The notes beneath the pieces are model-generated. The model made no database searches. It worked only from the letters and a program-made list of their open reading frames with translations, and was not told the origin of the DNA. A DNA stretch of 64,000 bases from Bacteroidetes bacterium UBA1935 (GTDB lineage Bacteria; Bacteroidota; Bacteroidia; Chitinophagales; Chitinophagaceae). The DNA lies in the NCBI GenBank assembly GCA_002337045.1, contig DDFF01000012.1:1-64000 (forward strand), read 5' to 3'. Positions 33,265-41,454 of the stretch are shown piece after piece. The position numbers were made by a program, and so were the translations under genes. Within the stretch, counting starts at the first letter, position 1, and every line of letters starts with the position of its first letter.

Positions 33265-34515
33265 ATGAAAAAGCAATTACTTCTTGCTTTGGTTATGTTA
33301 TTTGCAACAAATATCAATGCCACCACTCGCAAAGTATTATTTATAGGCAATAGCTATGTATATACAAACGACCTTCCTAATGTGCTGAAACAAATGGCAA
33401 CATCTATGGGAGATACCTTGATATTTGACCAGAATACACCGGGAGGCTTCACGTTCGAACAACATAGTACAGACCCCACAACCATCAATAAAATATTTTC
33501 TCAGCAATGGGATATTGTTATACTTCAAGAACAAAGTCAGAGGCCTGCATTTTCACCAACTCAGGTTGCATCAGACACTTATCCGTACGCACAAAAGTTA
33601 GATAGCATGATTCGTAAAAATCGTGCTTGTACAGAAACGATGTTTTTTATGACATGGGGACGTAAGAATGGTGATGCATCCAACTGTGCATTTTATCCAC
33701 CCATCTGCACTTACGAAGGCATGCAACAACGCCTACGCGATAGCTATATGCAAATGACACAGGATAACAATGCAGTAGTTGCCCCTGTTGGTTCCGCATG
33801 GAAACAAATGAGAGATAGTTTTCCTTCTGTTGACTTGTATGTGCCTGATGAATCTCACCCAAGTGCAAGCGGTACATATCTTGCTGCTTGTGTATTCTAT
33901 GCTTCTATTTTCCATAAAAACCCAATGCAGACTACATTTAACAACGGGCTTTCAACTACTGATGCAAACAACATTAAACGTATTGCTAACAGAGTAACGT
34001 TGGATAGCTTCAGCAAATGGAATATGTATGGAAACTACACCTATGCCAACTTTACGAAATCAGTAGCAGGCAAAACAGCTACCTTCACCAATACATCACT
34101 CTACAACACTAACAACTATTGGACATTTGGCAATGGCAATACAAGTACCGTTGCAAGCCCTGCACATACATATACCACCAATGGCAAATATCAGGTAACG
34201 CTTACAGCTTCTAACGGTTGCTTCAGTGAAACAAAAAAAGACAGCATAACAATTGGTGCTGTAAATGTTGAAATCACTACACAACAATTACCTCAATTAT
34301 CAATAGGTAGTCAACAAGGTATAGTACGCTTTACTAATAACAGTACAACTTCATCTATCTCATTGATGATATACGACATCAATGGCAGAAGTATAGCCAA
34401 CATAGACCTTAGCCCAAATGCTACTGCAGAAAAAACATTGATACCGGGTATTTATGTTTATCAGGCAAAAACAGGCGATGGCATAATGAACACGAGCAGG
34501 TTTACAGTACAATAA
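33265..34515 (+). CDS. SGNH-type hydrolase with PKD and T9SS sorting domains
   Basis: The 416-residue protein has a signal peptide and a DUF4886/SGNH-like hydrolase core (FIGNSYVYTND with the nucleophile Ser, WDIVILQEQSQRP and DESHPSASGTYLAAC with the Asp and His). A PKD-like segment (about 255-330, AHTYTTNGKYQVTLTASNGC) and a type A T9SS sorting domain (about 345-416, MIYDINGRSIANIDLS) follow. It is predicted to be exported to the surface or medium, where it could de-esterify a carbohydrate; the substrate is unknown. Its stop abuts that of the convergent Smr gene. Confidence 0.88.
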   Translation: MKKQLLLALVMLFATNINATTRKVLFIGNSYVYTNDLPNVLKQMATSMGDTLIFDQNTPGGFTFEQHSTDPTTINKIFSQQWDIVILQEQSQRPAFSPTQVASDTYPYAQKLDSMIRKNRACTETMFFMTWGRKNGDASNCAFYPPICTYEGMQQRLRDSYMQMTQDNNAVVAPVGSAWKQMRDSFPSVDLYVPDESHPSASGTYLAACVFYASIFHKNPMQTTFNNGLSTTDANNIKRIANRVTLDSFSKWNMYGNYTYANFTKSVAGKTATFTNTSLYNTNNYWTFGNGNTSTVASPAHTYTTNGKYQVTLTASNGCFSETKKDSITIGAVNVEITTQQLPQLSIGSQQGIVRFTNNSTTSSISLMIYDINGRSIANIDLSPNATAEKTLIPGIYVYQAKTGDGIMNTSRFTVQ

Positions 34516-35529
34516 TCAGTACTTAAACAATACTTCTGTAGCCCCAAAGCCATATTGGCCTTGCCATTCGTTTGAGAATTTTGACACTTCAGGTATTTGG
34601 CGAAGTACTTTATGTACTTCGTCCCTAAGCACTCCTTTACCAAGGCCGTGTATGATGATGGTACGCTCCTGTTTGTTGTTTATAACTATGCGCAGGTGTT
34701 CGTTAAGTGCTGCAATCTGAGTCAGGAGCATGTCTGCATTGCTCATTCCTTTTGTTGTTGGTACGAGATTTTCTATATGCAAATCAATCTCAAACCTAGG
34801 CAATGATGCCCGCCAATCACCTTTTGCTGGTTTGGCAGATATTGGTTTTGCTGCCGACGGAAAGAAGTCATCATCTTTTTTCTCTGCTTTCGTCTTTGGC
34901 TTGAATTCATCTACCAACAGGTAGCTGAATGTAGGTTCACTATTCCTCAGACAGGTGCTGATGTGCTCAAATAGCTTCTGCGGACGTATGCGCAGCGTAT
35001 CAGCCGCCTCTCCATACCCTGCATCTTCCGCATCTGTTACTTCCCAATTAAAACGGGGTTGTTCATTCATTTCTTCAAACGGAAGTGCGTGCAAATAAAT
35101 ATGTCCGAATCCATGCAGCTTCCCTTCATGCTTAAACACCGTACGCTGATTTTTATCAGACACACTATACTGAAAGTATACTGCCTGTGGCAATTCATTC
35201 AATAGGTATATTTTAATGAATGAAACCTCATCTTCAAATACATCAAGCTTATACTCCGGCATAAAAGACAGATAAATACCCTTCGCCAGCTTAGGCTTCC
35301 TGAACTTCTGTTTTTCTACTGGCAATACATCGGGTATACTAGATACTGTTTTTTTCTTTTTGCCTTCTGTAAACCATTTCAGGTACGGATGGTCTATATC
35401 ATCTTTATATACGGGGAAGGTAACGCCCAATACTTCAACCTCGAACATATCATTGCTGATATAGCCTGTTACATGTCCCTCCTCCCCTGTCTGTTTCAGG
35501 ATTATCTTATCACCTATCGAAAATTTCAT
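34516..35529 (-). CDS. DUF2027-Smr domain protein
   Basis: The 337-residue protein starts with a DUF2027 beta domain (KFSIGDKIILKQTGEEGHVTGY, about 1-60), continues with further beta-rich sequence and ends in a Smr domain (about 250-337: FEIDLHIENL, then IIHGLGKGVLRDEVHKVLRQ). The HGxGxGxLR motif is the nuclease/nucleic-acid-binding core of Smr, which is also present in MutS2. It probably binds or nicks branched DNA or RNA. Its start overlaps the rdgB stop by four bases (ATGA), so it is translated as an operon with rdgB. Confidence 0.9.
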   Translation of the reverse strand: MKFSIGDKIILKQTGEEGHVTGYISNDMFEVEVLGVTFPVYKDDIDHPYLKWFTEGKKKKTVSSIPDVLPVEKQKFRKPKLAKGIYLSFMPEYKLDVFEDEVSFIKIYLLNELPQAVYFQYSVSDKNQRTVFKHEGKLHGFGHIYLHALPFEEMNEQPRFNWEVTDAEDAGYGEAADTLRIRPQKLFEHISTCLRNSEPTFSYLLVDEFKPKTKAEKKDDDFFPSAAKPISAKPAKGDWRASLPRFEIDLHIENLVPTTKGMSNADMLLTQIAALNEHLRIVINNKQERTIIIHGLGKGVLRDEVHKVLRQIPEVSKFSNEWQGQYGFGATEVLFKY

Positions 35530-36116
35530 GATGTTGCTTCTTCCAGTTTTTCTTTAATAAATGCTACCATCTTACGTACAGCCTTACCCCTATGGCTTAT
35601 TTCATTTTTAATGTCAGGCGACAATTCTGCAAAAGTCTTGTCATAACCTGTTGGTATAAATATTGGGTCGTAACCAAACCCACCATCACCAACGGGCTGT
35701 TCTATAATTGTACCCTCGCATATGCCTTCAAAGAAATAAGTTTCATCATCCCATATCAGGCACATTACGGCTTTGTAAAAGCCGCTTCTGTCATCCTTGT
35801 CTTTCAGGTCTGCCAATAGTTTTTGCAGATTGGCATTGTCATCTCTGGTTCCACTATAATGCGCACTGTCTACCCCAGGTGCACCGTTCAGTGCATTGGC
35901 ACATATACCACTATCATCAGCAAATACATTTTTGCCGCAATACTTATAGATGGCTCCTGCTTTTGCCAGTGCATTTTCTTCGAACGTATGAAAAGGCTCC
36001 TCTATCTCATCAGTAAAACCAATATCACTCAATGATAACAGGCTTATATCCTGTATAATCTGTTTAATCTCCCTTATTTTCCCTTTGTTGTTAGAGGCTA
36101 TTACCAATTCTTTCAT
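35526..36116 (-). CDS. rdgB: non-canonical purine NTP pyrophosphatase
   Basis: The 196-residue RdgB/HAM1 enzyme hydrolyses dITP, XTP and similar mutagenic nucleotides to monophosphates. Signature segments are SNNKGKIREIKQI, FADDSGICANALNGAPGVDS, GDGGFGYDPIFIP and SHRGKAVRKM. It is the first gene of the minus-strand pair with the Smr gene. The upstream region is short and is shared with the divergent lipoprotein gene at 36206. Confidence 0.95.
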   Translation of the reverse strand: MKELVIASNNKGKIREIKQIIQDISLLSLSDIGFTDEIEEPFHTFEENALAKAGAIYKYCGKNVFADDSGICANALNGAPGVDSAHYSGTRDDNANLQKLLADLKDKDDRSGFYKAVMCLIWDDETYFFEGICEGTIIEQPVGDGGFGYDPIFIPTGYDKTFAELSPDIKNEISHRGKAVRKMVAFIKEKLEEATS

Positions 36117-36205
36117 GCTTCAAAACTACGCTATATCTCAAAAAATATTTTCTATGTGTTAAACCTTTACAAATATCTCTGGTCTTATCTCTAAAATAAC
36201 ATAAC

Positions 36206-37057
36206 ATGCATACCAGAAAGATTGTTTCAATTGCCGCTTTTACGGTATTCGCAGCCACGCTTACTTTCACAGCGTGTAAGCGCGACAAAAACAACAACAG
36301 CAATGTTGATGTTGAAGAAGACACTTACTATGCCGATGACCAGGCACGCATGGACCAGACATTCAGTGATGCACAGACACTATCAGACCAAGCATACGAC
36401 TTTGGTTCTGTACAAATGAAAGGTGGCGTAAATCCTACCATTTTGGGCAGCTGTGCCACTGTAACAAGAGACACCACTGGCACGCCGAGGAAAATTACTA
36501 TAGACTTCGGCACTACAAACTGCTTGTGTAACGATGGCCGCTACCGCAGGGGGAAAATAATCATTACATACTCGGGCAAATACAGAGATAGCGGTTCGGT
36601 CCATACCATAGGATTTGATGGCTATTATGTAAACAATAATCAGGTATTGGGGAATAAGACAGTTACGAATATGGGTAAAAACAGCAGCGGGCAATCTTAC
36701 TTTAACATCAGCGTGAATGGTATGATGATACTTAACACAACCGGTGATACCATATCTCATGCTGCCAGCCGAACACGCACATGGATAGCGGGCGAAAGCA
36801 CTACAGCTTTGAGCGATGACATATATAGCATAACAGGTAGCGGTACTAATACCAGAGCCAATGGTAAGGTAGTCAACTATACCATCACCAGTCCGCTGAC
36901 ACTTGCACTCAATTGCAGATGGATAGAACAGGGCACCGTAGATATAACACCTGCAGGTGCAAGCAAAGCTCGCACGCTTGACTATGGCAGCGGTACCTGC
37001 GATGATCAGGCAACAATTACTGTGAATGGTAAAACACGCACCATTACGCTACGATAA
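36206..37057 (+). CDS. lipoprotein, unknown function
   Basis: The 283-residue protein has a lipoprotein signal (MHTRKIVSIAAFTVFAATLTFTAC). An Asp/Glu/Asn-rich linker follows, then a beta-rich body with repeated Gly-Thr-Ser stretches, such as RGKIIITYSGKYRDSGSVHTIG and GTVDITPAGASKARTLDYGSG. It contains a CATVTRDTTGTPRKITIDFGTTNC segment. No family is recognised. A lipid-anchored surface role is likely. It stands alone and ends before a hairpin at 37089. Confidence 0.75.
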   Translation: MHTRKIVSIAAFTVFAATLTFTACKRDKNNNSNVDVEEDTYYADDQARMDQTFSDAQTLSDQAYDFGSVQMKGGVNPTILGSCATVTRDTTGTPRKITIDFGTTNCLCNDGRYRRGKIIITYSGKYRDSGSVHTIGFDGYYVNNNQVLGNKTVTNMGKNSSGQSYFNISVNGMMILNTTGDTISHAASRTRTWIAGESTTALSDDIYSITGSGTNTRANGKVVNYTITSPLTLALNCRWIEQGTVDITPAGASKARTLDYGSGTCDDQATITVNGKTRTITLR

Positions 37058-37088
37058 AAATATTGAGGGTGTATTTTTTATACAACTA

Positions 37089-37118
37089 GGCAGCTTTTCT
37101 AAGCTGCCTTTATTTTTT
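37089..37118. terminator. terminator between convergent genes
   Basis: GGCAGCTT (37089-37096) and AAGCTGCC (37101-37108) form a perfect stem with a four-base loop, followed by TTTATTTTTT. It closes the plus-strand lipoprotein gene and overlaps the end of the minus-strand DUF983 gene. Confidence 0.8.
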
Positions 37119-37505
37119 CTCGTACGGGTGAGTGTTGTAGTAAATAGTGAAGTACAGGAACAACACTCTTGATAAACGCATGAACCACGGTTGCAGCAAT
37201 AGCGTAACAAAAGTACTTGCCATCAGAAAATAGTAAATGCTGTTATCTTCGTAACTGATACCAAATATTGGCTGGTACCATAACAAGTTTAGAAAAAGCA
37301 TCATCACTGTCAGCACATAGTTGGTACCATAGCCAAGGTTTTCTTCTTTGGCATATTTCATTCCGCAGTGCGTACAATGTTCATGCATCTTCAATGCAGT
37401 ACGCAGTGGTAATACATGCTTTGCGGTAAATATCCTACCCTTTCTGCAGTTAGGACACCGCATGCTTAGCAGCGATAATACAAGATTTGGCTTAGATAGA
37501 GGCAT
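37110..37505 (-). CDS. DUF983 membrane protein
   Basis: The 131-residue protein has an N-terminal zinc ribbon (CPNCRKG, then CTHCG, about residues 18-55) and two transmembrane helices (about 62-85 and 90-110). This fits DUF983, found widely in Bacteroidota and Alphaproteobacteria. Its function is unknown. Between it and the 3-hydroxyacyl-CoA dehydrogenase gene upstream lies a terminator, so it is transcribed separately. Confidence 0.88.
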   Translation of the reverse strand: MPLSKPNLVLSLLSMRCPNCRKGRIFTAKHVLPLRTALKMHEHCTHCGMKYAKEENLGYGTNYVLTVMMLFLNLLWYQPIFGISYEDNSIYYFLMASTFVTLLLQPWFMRLSRVLFLYFTIYYNTHPYEKK

Positions 37506-37520
37506 GACGACAACAAAGAT

Positions 37521-37551
37521 AAAAAAGCCGCCCTACTATTGCAGGACGGCT
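37521..37551 (-). terminator. terminator of 3-hydroxyacyl-CoA dehydrogenase gene
   Basis: On the minus strand AGCCGTCC and GGGCGGCT form a stem over a ten-base loop, followed by TTTTTT. It lies 32 bases after the stop of the dehydrogenase gene at 37583 and before the DUF983 gene. Confidence 0.75.
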
Positions 37552-37582
37552 ATGTGATTGGATTGAGCAAGATGCTGCTCTG

Positions 37583-38569
37583 TTATATTTTCCAGCCTTT
37601 GTTTTGGAAACGTTCGCTAACAACCAACTCTTTGCTGCCCGGAGTGTATTTGTAGAAGCCTTCGCCACTCTTAACACCGTGGAAGCCTGCTTGCACCATG
37701 TTTGCCAGCAATGTAGCAGGTGCATATTTCTGGTTGCCGAAGCCCATGTGCAGTACGTTCATGATTGAGTAGCAAGTGTCCAGACCAATAAAGTCTGCCA
37801 GTTGCAATGGCCCCATAGGATGAGCCATACCCAGCTTCATGATAGTATCAATTTCCTCAACACCGGCTACACCTTCCTGCAGAGACAGGATAGCTTCGTT
37901 GATTAACGGCATCAGGATACGGTTAGAGATGAAACCTGGATAGTCATTTACTATACATGGTACTTTGCCCAGATAAGTAGACAATGCATGGATAGTATTA
38001 GTTACATCTGCATCTGTTGCATAACCGTTGATGATTTCAACCAGTTTCATTACAGGTACAGGGTTCATAAAGTGCATACCGATTACTTTGCCCGGACGCT
38101 TTGTGTAAGAACCTATACGAGTAATAGAGATAGATGATGTATTAGTAGCAAGGATACATTTTTCAGGACACAGCTGATCCAGTTGCTGGAAGATTTTGAT
38201 CTTCAGGTCAATGTTTTCAGTTGCAGCTTCAACAACGATGTCTGCATCTTTCACTGCCTCTGCCATATCTGTATATGTAGATATGCGACCCAGTGCTTGT
38301 TGCTTAGCTTCTTCCGTCATTGCATTTTTAGCAATCTGGCGGTCCATGTTTTTACCGATAGTAACCAACGCTTTGTCCATAGCAGCCTGGTTGATATCCA
38401 TCATGTGAACATTGAAACCACTCTGTGCGAAAACATGGCAAATACCATTGCCCATTGTACCCGAACCGATAACAGTAACAATCTTTAATTTTTCCAGCAT
38501 AGCTTTTGTTTTTTCGTCGATAGATGTATCGCCAAGCTTTACAGCATCAACAGTTTGTTGTTGTATCAT
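37583..38569 (-). CDS. 3-hydroxyacyl-CoA (3-hydroxybutyryl-CoA) dehydrogenase
   Basis: The 328-residue enzyme has an N-terminal NAD-binding Rossmann domain (VTVIGSGTMGNGICHVFAQSG) and the signature HFMNPVPVMKLVEII followed by the C-terminal helical domain (YPGFISNRILMPLINEAI). It oxidises 3-hydroxyacyl-CoA in beta-oxidation or reduces acetoacetyl-CoA in butanoate metabolism; the sequence alone cannot decide. The first 23 residues (MIQQQTVDAVKLG...) precede the usual family start at the ATG at 38500 (MLEKLKIVTVIG), so the start could be either one. Confidence 0.92.
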   Translation of the reverse strand: MIQQQTVDAVKLGDTSIDEKTKAMLEKLKIVTVIGSGTMGNGICHVFAQSGFNVHMMDINQAAMDKALVTIGKNMDRQIAKNAMTEEAKQQALGRISTYTDMAEAVKDADIVVEAATENIDLKIKIFQQLDQLCPEKCILATNTSSISITRIGSYTKRPGKVIGMHFMNPVPVMKLVEIINGYATDADVTNTIHALSTYLGKVPCIVNDYPGFISNRILMPLINEAILSLQEGVAGVEEIDTIMKLGMAHPMGPLQLADFIGLDTCYSIMNVLHMGFGNQKYAPATLLANMVQAGFHGVKSGEGFYKYTPGSKELVVSERFQNKGWKI

Positions 38570-38752
38570 TTAATTAAATATTTTTAAAACGTGCCTAAGG
38601 TAACATTTTCTTCATAAATCTTGTCTCAAAAAAGTAAATGTTAACCAACAGTATGTGGATTACTTAACATCCCATAAACCATTTATTAAATATGTTTTGT
38701 TTTTAACAAAGCACATGCAATTATTGCGCTAAATTAGCCATGCACTATAAGT

Positions 38753-41359
38753 ATGAGTATTCAACGCGCCACACCCGTCAACGAATTCATAGCCAAAGTC
38801 CTGTTTTTACTGATCCCAACGGCTTTTGCAGGCTTCTTTTTGCTACAGAATGCCAACGAATACTTTTCTGTAGCACGCAACGAGGCAGTTCGGCAAACCA
38901 TATACCTGTCCGCTGGTATGGGTGCAGCAGCCCTACTATACACGTTCAGGTTCAGGTTTTTACCACTGTTTGCACTACTTGCATTTGTATTATACTCGGT
39001 ATATAAAGGACTGGATGCTTATGCTGTCGGTGAGTTTGATGCTTTCTTTATATCCATACAGTTTCTGGTATTTGCCATACTGTTCAGTATAGGCTGGCTG
39101 TTGGGTTGGGGGTTTATACGCCTGCGATACTGGGCAGTACTTGTTGCAGCATCTATACTTACGGGTTGTATTTTAATCATTGCCAAAGAGAAAACAGACA
39201 GTGTAGATACACTACTCAGGGCATTTGCCCCTGCTTTGATATATAGTGTATACATCGTATTTACCACAGAGCAGATATATAATTATAAAGATAAAAGCGG
39301 CAAGTTCTGGTGGTTTCTTACTCGCAGACTCATAGGGTTCGGGCTGCTGTCTTCGCTTATATTGGCAGGTGTAGTCTATACCATGCGCAAGGAAATAAAG
39401 GAAACCGTTGCCAACTATGGTGGTGCTGGTCAAAATGGCGAAACTAGCATGCTGAAGAAAAATCAGGATGGCACTTTCGATCTGAAAGATTATACCAAGT
39501 TACGTTCCAACCTCGGGCGTAGTAATGAACTACTTTTCTGTGCTCACATAGATAATTTCTTCCCGGGAACAGAAACCCCCAACCCACTATACCTCACCGC
39601 ATTTTACTATACCAAGTTCGATACACTCACCGAAACCTTTGAGCGGGATAAGACAATACCGTATAATGACCTCTTTGAACCAGATCCTTCTAAGTTGCCT
39701 GTATTCTTCACGCAGTTCGATACAAATGTTATCAGAAACAGCCTTGCAACAAAACTGCGCAAAAGTGTAGATGTAGAGATATATAGCAAAGACCTATCTC
39801 CTTCTACCTATCTGGCACCTAATGTTGGCTATTTTGTGCAACCTATTACGGTTGAAAAGGATTTTCGTGATGAATTCAAATCTGCCTTCAGGGCAAAAGG
39901 TTATGTATCTGAATTGAATAGCGCCTACTTTGTGTACAATGCGAAAGACCCACAGATAAAGAAATTTCAGGAACAACGTTTCGAGATACTAAGGCAGGTA
40001 AAAGATTATGATGGCACGGACAAAAATTTCATGGACTATTACACGTACATGCCCAATGATGCGAAGTTCAATTCCATCAGCGAGCTGGCACACCGTGTAA
40101 CCAAAGATGCCAAAACACCTGTAGACAGAGTGCTTGCAATCAGAGATTACTTTCTTTCAAAAGACGAAAACGGCGAACAGCTTTTTAGCTATACCGATAA
40201 TCCCGGTGTGCCCGATATACCCAATGCGTCCAAACTGATGTATTTCCTGTTCGAGAATCATAAAGGTTATTGTGCTTACTATGCAGGTGCTACCCTATTT
40301 ATGCTTCGTTCACTTGGCATACCTTCCAGAATCACGGTCGGGTTTATGACAGTGGATCGCAGTGATAAAAACAAAGGATGGTATTGGTATTATGCAGACC
40401 AGGCACATGCATGGGTGCAGGTTTACTTCCCGGGTTATGGCTGGCTCGATTTTGATACTACAGTTGGTAATAACGATGCTGAGGAAAGCCCTAAACCCGA
40501 CGGCACCCCACCGATGCAACCACCACGTGCATGGCTTGCAGCAGATGGCATTGTAGAAAATGTAGATACTGTTAAAAAGCTGATGACGCTGAAAGTGAAG
40601 CACTTTATATTCCACGACAAGGAGTATAATACTACCGAAGCGCAACCTGTACTAATGGACGTTAAGATTGCGACTGTGCACAGAGACAGTGTAGACGTAC
40701 CAATCAGCAATATCCAAAAAGGCGATGAAGCAACTGCTGTATCTTATGCAGATGCCATGAAGCAACTGGAACCGTCTGCGGGCGAAAAAGGAGAGTCGCT
40801 TCTCAACCGCTTCCCCAAACCTGCACAGGTAGATGAGGTATACTTGAAGCGCAAAGACACAGGCAAACCGGAAGAAAAACCACAAACTACACAACCGGAA
40901 AAACCACTCACCGTAAAACAAATTGCTGCAAGAGTAGCAATTACCCTAGCAGTAATACTATTTATCATATTTACTTTACCAGGGCTGGTATGGGCATATT
41001 ACCGTGTGCGTGTTCGCAATGCTAAGCCTGCGAATAAGTCTTACTGGGTATATCGAGCTTCGGGCTATTACCTGCATGTATGTGGTATACCTCGCGGCGA
41101 TGAAACACCAATGCAGTATGCTGCCAAAATAATCGACCCGATGTTTGGTACATCCTTCACTATGTTTATGAATCTGTATCTGAAACAGAAATATGCTAAT
41201 CAGCAGCAAACGAATGCAGAACTTGACAAAGTGGCTTCATTCTTCCTGCCATTTATCAAAATAGTCAGGTCCAAAGTATCTTTAAGTAAACGATTTGCTG
41301 GGTTCCTGAATCCGTTGAGGATGCTCAGTTTCTTTATCAAACCTGATGACAACGACTAA
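38753..41359 (+). CDS. TgpA-like membrane transglutaminase
   Basis: The 868-residue protein has about seven N-terminal transmembrane helices (about 10-215), a long extracytoplasmic part and a transglutaminase-like core (about 440-570). HKGYCAYYAGATLFMLRSLG gives the Cys near 508, DQAHAWVQVYFPGYGWLDFD gives the His near 548 and the Asp near 562. A further helix (about 724-746) follows, then a cytoplasmic C-terminal region with KPANKSYWVYRASGYYLHVCG resembling the DUF4129 end of TgpA. TgpA-like proteins are essential for envelope growth in Pseudomonas, but the reaction is unknown. It lies 95 bases upstream of a class A PBP gene, in line with cell-wall work. Confidence 0.85.
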   Translation: MSIQRATPVNEFIAKVLFLLIPTAFAGFFLLQNANEYFSVARNEAVRQTIYLSAGMGAAALLYTFRFRFLPLFALLAFVLYSVYKGLDAYAVGEFDAFFISIQFLVFAILFSIGWLLGWGFIRLRYWAVLVAASILTGCILIIAKEKTDSVDTLLRAFAPALIYSVYIVFTTEQIYNYKDKSGKFWWFLTRRLIGFGLLSSLILAGVVYTMRKEIKETVANYGGAGQNGETSMLKKNQDGTFDLKDYTKLRSNLGRSNELLFCAHIDNFFPGTETPNPLYLTAFYYTKFDTLTETFERDKTIPYNDLFEPDPSKLPVFFTQFDTNVIRNSLATKLRKSVDVEIYSKDLSPSTYLAPNVGYFVQPITVEKDFRDEFKSAFRAKGYVSELNSAYFVYNAKDPQIKKFQEQRFEILRQVKDYDGTDKNFMDYYTYMPNDAKFNSISELAHRVTKDAKTPVDRVLAIRDYFLSKDENGEQLFSYTDNPGVPDIPNASKLMYFLFENHKGYCAYYAGATLFMLRSLGIPSRITVGFMTVDRSDKNKGWYWYYADQAHAWVQVYFPGYGWLDFDTTVGNNDAEESPKPDGTPPMQPPRAWLAADGIVENVDTVKKLMTLKVKHFIFHDKEYNTTEAQPVLMDVKIATVHRDSVDVPISNIQKGDEATAVSYADAMKQLEPSAGEKGESLLNRFPKPAQVDEVYLKRKDTGKPEEKPQTTQPEKPLTVKQIAARVAITLAVILFIIFTLPGLVWAYYRVRVRNAKPANKSYWVYRASGYYLHVCGIPRGDETPMQYAAKIIDPMFGTSFTMFMNLYLKQKYANQQQTNAELDKVASFFLPFIKIVRSKVSLSKRFAGFLNPLRMLSFFIKPDDND

Positions 41360-41454
41360 TACTTTAAAGTAAAAACATATACTTATAAAAGAAGTCCCAA
41401 TTTTAACCTAAAAGAGAACTATTTAAGGTCAAGCCAAACAAGATTTTTTTAGCT